A DNA stretch of 16,957 bases from an uncultured Pseudomonadota bacterium (lineage in GTDB: Bacteria > Myxococcota_A > UBA796 > GCA-2862545): positions 1 through 16,957 of the forward strand of contig CALATR010000807.1 in NCBI GenBank assembly GCA_937891875.1, read 5' to 3'. The translations under genes and the position numbers were made by a program. Below, in pieces: positions 10,326 through 16,957 of this stretch. Numbering within the stretch: the first letter of the stretch is position 1; every line of letters begins with the position of its first letter. Under the pieces are notes generated by a model, which saw only the letters and a program-made list of their open reading frames with translations, was not told the origin of the DNA and searched no databases.

Positions 10326-10332
10326 AGGAGGT
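10326..10332 (+). promoter_or_regulatory. strong Shine-Dalgarno deciding the gspG start
   Basis: AGGAGGT lies 4 nt before the GTG at 10337. It is the best ribosome site in the window, as expected for the most abundant component, the major pseudopilin. It rejects the longer reading from 10217, which would overlap gspF by about 70 bp. Confidence 0.75.
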
Positions 10333-10336
10333 CCCC

Positions 10337-10759
10337 GTGATCGACAACCGCACCCTCCGCGCCGCCCTGAAGCAGGCCAACAAGCGCCGCGCCCGCGGCG
10401 GCATGAACCTCGTCGAGATCATGATCGTCATCGCGATCATCGTCATCCTGATCTCGGTCCTCTCCGTGGCCGCGGTCCAGGCGTACGAGGCCAGCAAGGT
10501 CAGCACGACCAAGTTCAAGATCAACCAGCTGGGTCAGCAGGTCCTCGCCGAGACCATGCTCGCGGGCTCGGACATCCCGAACAACCTCAAGGACGTCGAG
10601 GGCGTCAAGGAGGACCAGCTGGTCGACGGCTGGGGCCGCGAGTTCGCCTTCGAGGTCCCCGGCCCCGGCGACAGCCCGTTCGACATCGTCTCCCTCGGCC
10701 GTGACGGCAAGGAAGGCGGCACCGGCCGCGACGCCGACCTCAAGTACAGCGAGCTGTAG
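10337..10759 (+). CDS. gspG: major pseudopilin GspG
   Basis: GspG is the main subunit of the T2SS pseudopilus. The 140-residue precursor has a 22-residue basic leader ending in RARGG. The prepilin peptidase site is G22/M23, with Glu at +5 (MNLVE), followed by the hydrophobic helix IMIVIAIIVILISVLSVAA. The globular domain ends with the family's calcium-site loop, rich in Asp, Gly and Ser (about 116-136: DIVSLGRDGKEGGTGRDADL). +1 is Met instead of the usual Phe; GspH in this operon has the same MNLVE. The start is GTG 10337, dictated by AGGAGGT 4 nt upstream. Its 3' 261 bp are duplicated 458 bp downstream in the next gene. Confidence 0.95.
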   Translation: MIDNRTLRAALKQANKRRARGGMNLVEIMIVIAIIVILISVLSVAAVQAYEASKVSTTKFKINQLGQQVLAETMLAGSDIPNNLKDVEGVKEDQLVDGWGREFAFEVPGPGDSPFDIVSLGRDGKEGGTGRDADLKYSEL

Positions 10760-11246
10760 GACCCACCGTGACCGACCACCCCACCAGCACCGAGACCCAT
10801 GACTTCGACGAGGACCGCGTCCCCGTCGGACAGATCTGGCGCCGCCTGCCCCCCTGGGGCCGCCGGGTGGTGGGGTGGAGTGCGGCGCTGGCCGCGCTGA
10901 TCGTGGTGGCGCCGATCGCCGCGACCGCGTTGATCGACGCGAGCCACGCGCAGCCGGTCTCGACCGCCAAGTTCAAGATCAACCAGCTCGGTCAGCAGGT
11001 CCTCGCCGAGATCGTCCTCGCGGAGAACCCCGTCCCGACCCGTCTCGAGGACGTCGAGGGCGTCAAGCCCGAACAGCTCGTCGACCCCTGGGGCCGCCCC
11101 TTCCACTTCATCGTCCCCGGCCCCGGTGACACTCCGTTCGACATCGTCTCCTTCGGTCGCGACGGCAAGCCCGGCGGCACCGGCCGCGACACCGATCTCA
11201 AGTACAGCGAGCTCTGATCCCCCATGCCCCTCCACCCCACCAGCAC
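10499..11246 (+). repeat. tandem duplication spanning gspG 3' end, intergenic gap and start of the next gene
   Basis: The 261 bp at 10499-10759 (gspG codons for VSTTKFK through the stop) align without any indel to 10957-11217, with runs of 22 identical bases. The similarity continues across the stop codon into the next gene start: ccaccccaccagcac occurs at 10776-10790 and again at 11232-11246 in the same reading frame (HPTST) of both downstream genes. The offset is 458 bp for the gspG part and 456 bp for the leader part. This is what a single tandem duplication of a gspG-tail/gspH-head unit, followed by divergence, would leave. Confidence 0.75.
10768..11217 (+). CDS. GspG-like protein with non-pseudopilin N-terminus (tandem chimeric duplicate)
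   Basis: The 149-residue product has at 64-149 a GspG globular domain, identical to the upstream GspG at 66 of 86 positions with no gaps, including the Asp/Gly calcium loop. Its N-terminus is different. Residues 1-33 form a polar, acidic-then-basic tail beginning MTDHPTSTET, like the GspH leader. Then comes a hydrophobic segment (about 34-57) with no Gly/x-x-x-x-Glu prepilin site. The segment ends in IDASHAQP, which could be a type I signal-peptidase site (S-H-A) or a non-cleaved anchor. It should therefore not assemble as a normal pilin. Possible roles, all inferred: a periplasmic or membrane-tethered GspG domain that binds or caps the pseudopilus, a chaperone, or a decaying duplicate. The frame is intact and the domain core conserved, which argues for function. 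GTG 10768 is preceded by AGGA (overlapping the gspG stop) at 6 nt. Confidence 0.8.
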   Translation: MTDHPTSTETHDFDEDRVPVGQIWRRLPPWGRRVVGWSAALAALIVVAPIAATALIDASHAQPVSTAKFKINQLGQQVLAEIVLAENPVPTRLEDVEGVKPEQLVDPWGRPFHFIVPGPGDTPFDIVSFGRDGKPGGTGRDTDLKYSEL

Positions 11247-12084
11247 GCACACCACCGACCGCGACGGCCGCACCGCCGCCGACGGCCCCGTGCACGCTGT
11301 GGAGGGACCAACCACCAACGACCAACCACCAACGACTCCGGCCACTCCGCTCCGCCGCCGGAGGCGGCGCGGCATGAACCTCGTCGAGATCATGATCGTC
11401 GTCGCGATCATGGTCGCCCTGCTCGTCATCGTCGTGCCCATGGTCGGCTGGGCGCTCAAGCTCAACCACAAGGAGTCGGCCAGCAACCTGGTCGCCGCCT
11501 ACGAGCGCCTCCGCGACGAGGCCGTGCTGCGCAACCTCACCTTCCGGATCGCGTACCACCTCGAGGATCGGTACTACGAGGTCGAGGTCTCCGAAGACAC
11601 CGCCCTGCTGTTCGCCGACCCCGAGACGCGCCTGCGCTTCGAGGCGGCCCAGCAGGAGAAGCTCGAGCGCAAGGCGTCCCGCTTCGCCGATCCCGAGGAC
11701 GCCGCCATCGGCGAGGACGGGCTCTCCGTCGAGACCGCCTCGTTCACCAAGGTGCAGGACAAGTACCTCAAGAAGTTCCAGCTCCCGCCGGGCGTGGTCT
11801 TCGGTGGCGTCTACACCCCGGCCTACGGCGAGCTCGTCGAGCCCGCCACCGGCGACCCGAGCGAGATGGACGAGGACGAGAAGCAGGTCGTCTACAGCTA
11901 CATCCTGCCGTCCGGCATCGCCGAGCACACCTTCGTCACCCTGGTCCAGGAGGGCAATCCCGACGTCGGCTACACCATCGAGGTGGAGCCCATGACTGGC
12001 GTCGTGCACGTCGACCGCGGCGTGCGCGACTGGCGAGACCGCTTCGACTTCGTGCCGGACCGCGGTCCGGACCTGGCGCAGTGA
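11224..12084 (+). CDS. gspH: minor pseudopilin GspH
   Basis: The 286-residue product has a prepilin site G50/M51 with MNLVE (Glu at +5) preceded by six Arg, and a hydrophobic helix at about 56-78. A globular domain of about 200 residues follows, with a highly charged stretch (130-180). Assignment as GspH rests on gene order (after GspG, before GspI) and the pseudopilin N-terminus; the C-terminal domain is longer than in enteric GspH (about 170 residues in total there). The 50-residue leader is unusually long. The section encoding residues 28-37 contains a 14-bp tandem repeat, and the leader may have expanded by it. Later in-frame GTG codons (11290, 11299) could shorten it, but none has a good ribosome site; ATG 11224 also lacks one and lies 6 bp after the preceding stop. 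Confidence 0.85.
   Translation: MPLHPTSTHTTDRDGRTAADGPVHAVEGPTTNDQPPTTPATPLRRRRRRGMNLVEIMIVVAIMVALLVIVVPMVGWALKLNHKESASNLVAAYERLRDEAVLRNLTFRIAYHLEDRYYEVEVSEDTALLFADPETRLRFEAAQQEKLERKASRFADPEDAAIGEDGLSVETASFTKVQDKYLKKFQLPPGVVFGGVYTPAYGELVEPATGDPSEMDEDEKQVVYSYILPSGIAEHTFVTLVQEGNPDVGYTIEVEPMTGVVHVDRGVRDWRDRFDFVPDRGPDLAQ
11306..11333 (+). repeat. 14-bp tandem repeat in the gspH leader
   Basis: GACCAACCACCAAC occurs twice head-to-tail (11306-11319, 11320-11333) within the sequence for the polar leader of GspH. It is visibly richer in A than the surrounding codons and is not a multiple of three, so the two copies are read in different frames (as GPTTND and then QPPTTP). This suggests the leader is under little sequence constraint, or that the real start lies downstream of it. 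Confidence 0.7.
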
Positions 12085-12091
12085 GGTGGGC

Positions 12092-12940
12092 ATGTTCAAG
12101 CTGATCCGCCAGATGCGACACGAGGGCCGACGCCGCTTCGGCCGGACCGGGTTCAGCCTGCTCGAGGTCATGATCGCCGCGGCCATCCTGGTCGTGACCA
12201 TGGCCATCGTCGTGCGCATCCAGGCCACCTCGGTCGCCGGCGCCCTGCGCGCCCAGAAGATCGTGGTCGCCACCGATCTCGCCCAGGAGAAGCTCGGCGA
12301 GGTGATGCTGCTCATCGAGATGGAGGGCATCGGCACCCAGGACATCTACGAGCGCGGCGACTTCGACGACTTCGGCGACGAGGCCCGGCTCGACTTCGGC
12401 AAGGAGCTCGACGACTACGAGTTCGAGTACTGGGTCGAGGAGATCGAGTTCGCCCTGTCGTCGGACGTCATGGGCTTCCTGGGCGGCATGGGCGGCGACG
12501 ATGACGGCGGCGCCGGCGGTGCCATGGGCGGCGCGATGTCCGGCGCCGACGCGGGCCAGACCGAAGCGATGATGAACCAGTTCGGCCTGGGCCAGGACCA
12601 GCTCACCGAGCAGCTCGGCAACTTCATCCGCCGGGTGCGGGTGCGGGTGTACTGGGGCGGCGACTCGAAGGAAGCCGAGGATCGCGGCCGGGAAGTCGTG
12701 ATCACGACCCACATCATCAGCCCCGAGGGCGCCTTCCGCCAGATGGGCGGCGACCCGAACAACCCCGCGGGGAACGGGCCCGGTGGAATTCCGGGTGGCG
12801 GTCCGGGTGGCGGTCCGGGCGGCGGCCCCGGCGGACGCAACCCCCGCGTGCCCGGTGGCATGCCCGGCGGCATGCCCGGCGGCTTCGGAGGTGGCATCGG
12901 CATCGGCGGTGGCGGCGGCAACGCGGGAGGTCGGCGATGA
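12092..12940 (+). CDS. gspI: minor pseudopilin GspI with Gly/Pro-rich C-terminal extension
   Basis: GspI is a core of the pseudopilus tip complex (I-J-K) that starts pilus assembly. The 282-residue precursor has a 20-residue basic leader, a classical site RTG/FSLLE (Glu at +5) and the helix VMIAAAILVVTMAIVV. The globular domain has the GspI-type ATDLAQEKLGEVM segment (60-73). Two low-complexity regions are unusual: a Gly/Met/Ala/Asp insert at about 128-155, and a tail from about 218 to the end made of GGGP and GGMP repeats plus a Gly run. Enteric GspI is about 120 residues, so this one is more than twice as long. ATG 12092 is preferred over GTG 12086 because GAGG (12083-12086) then has 5-nt spacing. 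The stop overlaps the gspJ start (ATGA). Confidence 0.9.
   Translation: MFKLIRQMRHEGRRRFGRTGFSLLEVMIAAAILVVTMAIVVRIQATSVAGALRAQKIVVATDLAQEKLGEVMLLIEMEGIGTQDIYERGDFDDFGDEARLDFGKELDDYEFEYWVEEIEFALSSDVMGFLGGMGGDDDGGAGGAMGGAMSGADAGQTEAMMNQFGLGQDQLTEQLGNFIRRVRVRVYWGGDSKEAEDRGREVVITTHIISPEGAFRQMGGDPNNPAGNGPGGIPGGGPGGGPGGGPGGRNPRVPGGMPGGMPGGFGGGIGIGGGGGNAGGRR
12791..12885 (+). repeat. Gly-Gly-Pro coding repeats in the gspI tail
   Basis: Short in-frame repeats of the types ggtggcggtccg (12791-12836) and ggtggcatgccc (12856-12885) encode GGGP and GGMP units near the C-terminus of GspI. Codons vary between copies (ggt/ggc, ccg/ccc), so the protein pattern appears maintained beyond simple recent DNA slippage. 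Confidence 0.65.
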
Positions 12941-13695
12941 TCGGCCTTCGTACCCCCTCCGCTCGACGCAGCCGGCGCGGCCTGTCTACCGGTCGACGCG
13001 TCAGGCGGGGCCTGTCGCTGTTCGACACCATGATCTCCATCGCCATCCTGCTGGTGATCAGCACGTTCACCGTGCAGGCGATGGGCAACTCGGTGCGGCT
13101 GAACAACCTGCTCAAGAACCAGGATCGCACCCTGCGCGCGCCCATGTCGCTCCTGCGGCGGGAGCTCCAGCTGTCCTTCCTGACCGAGGACATCACCGCC
13201 AAGGAGACCTACGAGACGGTCTTCGTCGGCGAGGATCAGGACCCCGACGTGCTGTGGTTCGCGACCCGCGCCCACCAGCGGCGCTACCGGGACGCCCGGG
13301 AGTCCGACCAGGCCGAGATCACCCTCTTCGCCGAGCGCATGCCCCGCATCGACGGCATCCCCAACGAGGGCCTGATCCTCTACCAGCGCGAGTCGCCGCG
13401 GGTGGACGGCGAGCCCGGCGAGGGCGGAAAAGTCACGCCCATCGCGTACAACGTCAAGGAGTTCAACCTCCGCTACCTCGACGGCAACGTCAACGAGTGG
13501 AAGGACGAGTGGGACAGCCGCAAGGCCGAGTTCGCAAACCGCCTGCCGCGGGCGGTCGAGCTGTCGATGAGCCTGCTGGTGCCTGACCCCAAGGACGACG
13601 GCCGCTTCCTCGAGAAGCCTCACAAGACGACCATCGTGCTCGAGTTTGCCAAGCCGATGGTCCAGCAGGGGGGAGGGCAGGGCTTTGGCCAGTAA
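12937..13695 (+). CDS. gspJ: minor pseudopilin GspJ (Asp at +5)
   Basis: The 252-residue product has a 25-residue Arg-rich leader ending in RRVRRG. A prepilin-like site G25/L26-SLFD and the helix TMISIAILLVISTFTVQAM follow. Residues about 50-78 contain the GspJ-type LLRRELQLSF segment. The residue at +5 is Asp30 (codon 13024-13026) where nearly all pseudopilins except GspK have Glu, a conservative change. The leader contains an earlier look-alike RRGLS (residues 13-17), so RRGLS occurs twice. Gene order, length and the helix-end motif support GspJ. The start overlaps the gspI stop by 4 nt, and its 3' end overlaps gspK. Confidence 0.88.
   Translation: MIGLRTPSARRSRRGLSTGRRVRRGLSLFDTMISIAILLVISTFTVQAMGNSVRLNNLLKNQDRTLRAPMSLLRRELQLSFLTEDITAKETYETVFVGEDQDPDVLWFATRAHQRRYRDARESDQAEITLFAERMPRIDGIPNEGLILYQRESPRVDGEPGEGGKVTPIAYNVKEFNLRYLDGNVNEWKDEWDSRKAEFANRLPRAVELSMSLLVPDPKDDGRFLEKPHKTTIVLEFAKPMVQQGGGQGFGQ
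13672..13676 (+). promoter_or_regulatory. Shine-Dalgarno supporting a TTG start for gspK
   Basis: GGAGG inside the last codons of gspJ sits 8 nt before TTG 13685. The alternative ATG at 13646 has no ribosome site and would overlap gspJ by 50 bp. Confidence 0.5.
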
Positions 13696-15094
13696 TCCCA
13701 CCGATTCCAAGCGTAGTCTCGGCCGGGTCAACCGCGCGCTGGGCACCGTCTGGCACGAGCTGACCCGTCCGCGGGGCAGCGTCATCCACCGCTTCTACCG
13801 CGTCGGTCGCGGCAGCAAGAGCGGGGTCGCCATCCTCATCGTGCTCACCTGCTTCCTGTTCATGTCGATGATGGCGACCGAGATCGCCAGCACGTCGCTG
13901 GTGCGCATCAAGCTGGCCTCGAACCTGCGGGACGAGGCGAAGGCCGAGGCGCTGGCCAAGTCGGGGCTCAACTTCTACCGACTCATCCTGGTGGCCGCGA
14001 ACGGCCTCGACCAGCGCGTGAACAACTCCGCCCAGATGTTCCCGCAGCTCAAGCAGATGGGCATCAGCGGCGACATGCTCTGGCAGATGGTGCCCATGAT
14101 CAACACCAACCTCCTGCGGATGGTGTTCGTCTCGGGCAGCAGCTTCGACGAGGACGACCAGGCCGAGCTGATGGCCCAGGGCGGCCTGTCCGAGGAAGAC
14201 CGCCAGCGCTCGATGGACGCCGGCGGCAGCAAGCCCGGCTTCCTCGACTTCGAGGGCGACTTCATGGCCGAGGTCGCCGACGAGACCCGCCGGATCAACA
14301 TCAAGAACATCCAGGGCACCGACATCGCCGCCCTGCGCGCCGATCCCGCGGGAGCCCAGGTCCTGGCCCTGCTGACCGGCAACAACACCTGCGAGGCCAT
14401 CCGCAACAACCGCCCGATGTCGATGGACGACCTCGAGGACAACACCCGCTGGTTCCTGGACCGCGACCTCGAGCCCCTGGAGCTGGTCGGCAACCTGGCC
14501 GACTGGGTCGACAAGGACAGCCAGCGCGCGTACCTCGGCGGCAACGAGGACAGCCTCTACGACCGGCTCGAGGAGCCCTACCGCGCCAAGAATGCCCCCT
14601 TCGACTCGCTGGAGGAGGTGCGTCTGGTGGAGGGCTGGCACCGCGACGACGTGTGGGAGAAGTTCGGCGACAAGCTGACCGTGTTCGGCGACGGCAAGGT
14701 CAACGTCAACACCGCCGAGTGCGAGGTCCTGTTCGCGCTGCTCCGCTCGAACGTCACCCCGCCCCCCAACGACCAGCAGGTGGACTCCTGCGTGCGGGCC
14801 ATCGAGGGCTACCGGATGATCGTGCCGTTCGGAAGCGAACAGTCCTTCATCCAGTTCCTCCAGGGCGGCTCCCTGCCCCAGACCGGCAACACCAACCTGA
14901 ACTCCAGCCAGCTGCCCCAGGGCCGGTGCGAGCTGACGCCGGGCCCGACCATGAACACCGCCATCACGACCAAGACGAAGGTCTTCCGGGTGACCTCCGT
15001 CGGCACGGTCGGCGACGCCAAGACCACCATCGAGGCCGTGTTCGACTTCTCCAACTCCGCCCAGGGCCAGACGCTGTTCTGGCGCATCGACTAG
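13685..15094 (+). CDS. gspK: minor pseudopilin GspK (tip protein)
   Basis: GspK caps the pseudopilus tip. The 469-residue product (from TTG 13685) has a polar/basic leader ending in GSKSG and the hydrophobic helix VAILIVLTCFLFMSMMA. As is typical for GspK, there is no Glu at +5. Then come the T2SSK regions: AKAEALAKSGLNFYRLIL, the ADETRRINIKNI strand (about residue 200), LADWVDKDSQ, and the late motifs KNAPFDSLEEVRLVEG and VNVNTAE (about 338-345). Helix-hairpin-helix-like helices lie between. It is longer than E. coli GspK (about 330). The leader is at least 47 residues whichever start is used, because no ATG, GTG or TTG lies between 13685 and the helix. ATG 13646 is the alternative start. 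gspL begins 7 bp after its stop. Confidence 0.92.
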   Translation: MASNPTDSKRSLGRVNRALGTVWHELTRPRGSVIHRFYRVGRGSKSGVAILIVLTCFLFMSMMATEIASTSLVRIKLASNLRDEAKAEALAKSGLNFYRLILVAANGLDQRVNNSAQMFPQLKQMGISGDMLWQMVPMINTNLLRMVFVSGSSFDEDDQAELMAQGGLSEEDRQRSMDAGGSKPGFLDFEGDFMAEVADETRRINIKNIQGTDIAALRADPAGAQVLALLTGNNTCEAIRNNRPMSMDDLEDNTRWFLDRDLEPLELVGNLADWVDKDSQRAYLGGNEDSLYDRLEEPYRAKNAPFDSLEEVRLVEGWHRDDVWEKFGDKLTVFGDGKVNVNTAECEVLFALLRSNVTPPPNDQQVDSCVRAIEGYRMIVPFGSEQSFIQFLQGGSLPQTGNTNLNSSQLPQGRCELTPGPTMNTAITTKTKVFRVTSVGTVGDAKTTIEAVFDFSNSAQGQTLFWRID

Positions 15095-15101
15095 GACCCC
15101 C

Positions 15102-16859
15102 ATGCCCCGACTCGTCGCACTCGACCTCGGCACCGCGAACGTCAAGGCCACCGTCTGGAACGTGTCCGGACGCAAGGCCACGTTCGTCGAGCGCCTGATG
15201 GAGCCGGTGCCCCAGCAGGGCCCCGCGCCCGCGCCGCTCGAGGTGCGGATCGCAGCACTGCAGGCGCTCCTGTCCGACCACCCCGAGCTGAACAAGCCCG
15301 GCACTGTCGCCGGCGCCGTCGCCAGCGGCCGGGACGTCACCGTGCACCGGGTGACGATGCCGTTCACCGACAAGCGCCAGCTGGAGAAGACCCTGCCCTT
15401 CGCCGTCGAGGCGGAGGTGCCGTTCGATCTCGACGACATGGTGCTCGGCTGGCGGATCCTCAAGCAGGACGACAGCACCGAGGCCATGGTCGCCCTGGCC
15501 GAGGAGGCGTCGCTGCGGGCGATGCTCGACGGGCTCGGCGTGGCGAAGCTCGAGCCGCGCACGATGGTCGCGGACAAGGAGCTGCTCGCCCGCTGGGCGC
15601 TGCCCGAGGCGCCCCAGCTGCCGGCCAAGGTCGACAAGGACGAGGAGCCCGCCCCGGCTCCCGCCTCGCCCGTGGTCGCGGTGCTCGACATCGGCCACAC
15701 CCGCAGCCTGGTCGCCATCGCCCGGGACGGGGTGCTCCTGGGCAGCCGGGTCATCGACATCGGCGGCGCCGCCATCACCCGCGCCATCCAGAAGGGCCTC
15801 GGCTGCTCCTGGGCCAACGCCGAGCGCCTCAAGCAGGGCCTCGACCCCCAGCCGGATCCGGGCGATGATCCTGGAGAGATCCCCATCGAGGCCGAGCCGG
15901 TGCCCGAGCCCGAGGACGGCACCGAGGAGATCACCGAGCCGGACATGACCCTGCCCGAGGTGCCGGTCACCCCGTGGGACCAGCTGCCCGCCCCCGGCCT
16001 GGACAACCTGCCCGAGGCGGTGCTCCAGGCGGTGGAAGACACGGTCTCCCGCCAGCTCTCCGAGATCCGCGCCACGCTGATCGCCTTCGAGGACAGCCTG
16101 GGTATCGAGGTGCAGACCGTGCGCCTCGGCGGCGGTGGCGCGCGCCTGCAGGGCTTCGCCGGCTCGCTCCAGGACGACCTCGGCGTGTCGGTGCAGTGGG
16201 CCACCGATCTCTTCGGCAACCCCGTGCCCTGCGAGCACCTCCTCGCCGACAGCCTCGGCGAGATCCTCGCCGGCCGGGTCGAGCTGCCCACGGTCAACCT
16301 GCGCACCGGACCCCTGCGCTTCCGCAGCGGCTTCAACCTGCTCCAGGCGACCTTCACCTACGGCGGCGCCCTGGTCGTGTTCTTCACCCTGGCGATGGCC
16401 GGGCTCTACATCTGGCAGTCGTGGACGCTCGACAGCCAGCTGGCCGAGACACAGGCCCAGATGGACCAGATCGTCAAGGCGGCCATGCCCGACCAGAAGT
16501 TCAAGTCCGCCAAGGACGCCCTGGGTGCCATGGAGAAGCGCATCAAGGAGGCTCAGGCGCGCGCCAAGGCGCTCGGCGACGGCGCCGTGCCGCCCGCGAC
16601 CGACATGGTCTACGCCCTGTCGAATGCGCTGCCGTCCCCCAAGGACCTCACCATCGACGTGACCAACATGACCATCACCTCCCGGGCGCTGGAGTTCGAG
16701 GCCGAGGTCGACAGCTACGGCGCCGCCGACCAGGTCGAGATGGCGCTGCAGGCCACCGAGCGCTTCAAGACCTGCACCAAGTCCAACGAGCAGCAGGTCC
16801 GCGGAAAGGTCAGCTTCAACGTGCTCTGTGAGTTCAACACCCCGCGCGAGGAGGGCTGA
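15102..16859 (+). CDS. gspL: type II secretion system protein GspL
   Basis: GspL couples the cytoplasmic GspE ATPase to the inner-membrane platform with GspM. The 585-residue product has a cytoplasmic actin-like (PilM-type) domain at 1-400: LDLGTANVKA (7-16), a second phosphate-loop-like LDIGHTRSLVA (195-205) and LGGGGARLQGF (342-352). An acidic/proline insert lies at about 248-290 and a second Pro/Ala/Glu linker at 172-190. The FNLLQATF membrane-entry motif (411-418), one transmembrane helix (about 418-440) and a periplasmic coiled-coil plus ferredoxin-like domain (about 440-582) follow. It is much longer than enteric GspL (about 400), and the phosphate-binding motifs look better preserved, so nucleotide binding is plausible. 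AGGA, formed over the gspK stop, is 5 nt before the ATG. gspM begins 1 bp after its stop. Confidence 0.94.
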   Translation: MPRLVALDLGTANVKATVWNVSGRKATFVERLMEPVPQQGPAPAPLEVRIAALQALLSDHPELNKPGTVAGAVASGRDVTVHRVTMPFTDKRQLEKTLPFAVEAEVPFDLDDMVLGWRILKQDDSTEAMVALAEEASLRAMLDGLGVAKLEPRTMVADKELLARWALPEAPQLPAKVDKDEEPAPAPASPVVAVLDIGHTRSLVAIARDGVLLGSRVIDIGGAAITRAIQKGLGCSWANAERLKQGLDPQPDPGDDPGEIPIEAEPVPEPEDGTEEITEPDMTLPEVPVTPWDQLPAPGLDNLPEAVLQAVEDTVSRQLSEIRATLIAFEDSLGIEVQTVRLGGGGARLQGFAGSLQDDLGVSVQWATDLFGNPVPCEHLLADSLGEILAGRVELPTVNLRTGPLRFRSGFNLLQATFTYGGALVVFFTLAMAGLYIWQSWTLDSQLAETQAQMDQIVKAAMPDQKFKSAKDALGAMEKRIKEAQARAKALGDGAVPPATDMVYALSNALPSPKDLTIDVTNMTITSRALEFEAEVDSYGAADQVEMALQATERFKTCTKSNEQQVRGKVSFNVLCEFNTPREEG

Positions 16860-16860
16860 G

Positions 16861-16957
16861 ATGGCTTCGAACGCAGGCTCTTCCCTCATCGCCGGTGTGC
16901 GGCAGCAGATCGAGGCCCTGCCGCCGCGCAGCCGAGTCATGCTCGCCGTGCTGCTGA
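16861..16957 (+). CDS. gspM: type II secretion system protein GspM, 5' part only
   Basis: Thirty-two codons are visible before the window ends. The polar N-terminus leads to IEALPPRSRVMLAVLL, the beginning of a transmembrane helix. A short cytoplasmic tail with a PRSR/ERxxL-like turn before the membrane helix is typical of GspM, the single-pass partner of GspL. Position directly after gspL (1-bp gap, with GAGGG at 16850-16854 as a possible ribosome site) supports the call; the rest of the protein is off the window. Confidence 0.75.
   Translation, partial: MASNAGSSLIAGVRQQIEALPPRSRVMLAVLL

Noticed and set aside
10217..10336. Longer gspG start inside gspF
   Set aside because: AGGAGGT 4 nt before GTG 10337 and normal leader length support the short form.
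13490..16357. 955-codon open frame on the minus strand opposite gspK-gspL
   Set aside because: Shadow translation antisense to recognised T2SS genes, with low-complexity composition.

Overview
The window is a very GC-rich (well above 65% by eye) bacterial chromosome segment, almost fully coding, with the codon use of a free-living high-GC Gram-negative. An outer-membrane secretin (GspD), a complete pseudopilin set and a LysM lytic transglycosylase show a diderm envelope. Gene content and the style of the proteins (GspC with a C-terminal PDZ domain, GspL with a full PilM-like actin fold, long acidic linkers) fit Myxococcota or another former deltaproteobacterial lineage. That placement is inference; no rRNA or other phylogenetic marker is present.

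Layout. (1) Positions 1-96 are non-coding and carry a degenerate direct repeat with a period of about 52 bp, running off the left edge. (2) Minus strand, 2408 down to 97: mltD (secreted lytic transglycosylase with SLT plus three LysM domains) followed 2 bp later by mobA (molybdenum cofactor guanylyltransferase), probably co-transcribed. (3) Plus strand from 2455: a predicted secreted HEAT-repeat protein of unknown role, only 46 bp from the divergent mltD. (4) Plus strand, 3784 to the right edge: a near-complete type II secretion system (T2SS) operon in the order gspC-D-E-F-G-(G-like)-H-I-J-K-L-M, with gspM cut by the window end. Junctions are tight: 1-nt overlap D/E, 4-nt overlap I/J, about 11-nt overlap J/K, 1-nt gap L/M.

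How the genes work together. GspD forms the outer-membrane gate and GspC links it to the inner membrane. GspE is the cytoplasmic motor ATPase, acting through GspL, GspM and GspF. GspG is the major pseudopilin and GspH, I, J and K are the minor pseudopilins that prime the tip. The prepilin peptidase (gspO/pilD) is not in the window.

The most unusual content is an extra gene between gspG and gspH (10768-11217). Its last 86 residues match the GspG globular domain at 66/86 identical positions without a gap. Its N-terminus has lost the prepilin-peptidase signal and carries a different hydrophobic segment, and its first residues resemble the leader of GspH. The arithmetic (458-bp period for the GspG part, 456 bp for the leader part) points to tandem duplication of a gspG-3'-end/gspH-5'-end unit, giving a chimeric GspG domain that is membrane-anchored or released to the periplasm. 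Other oddities are a Gly/Pro/Met-rich tail on GspI, Asp instead of Glu at +5 of GspJ, a 50-residue leader on GspH, and low-complexity inserts in GspD.
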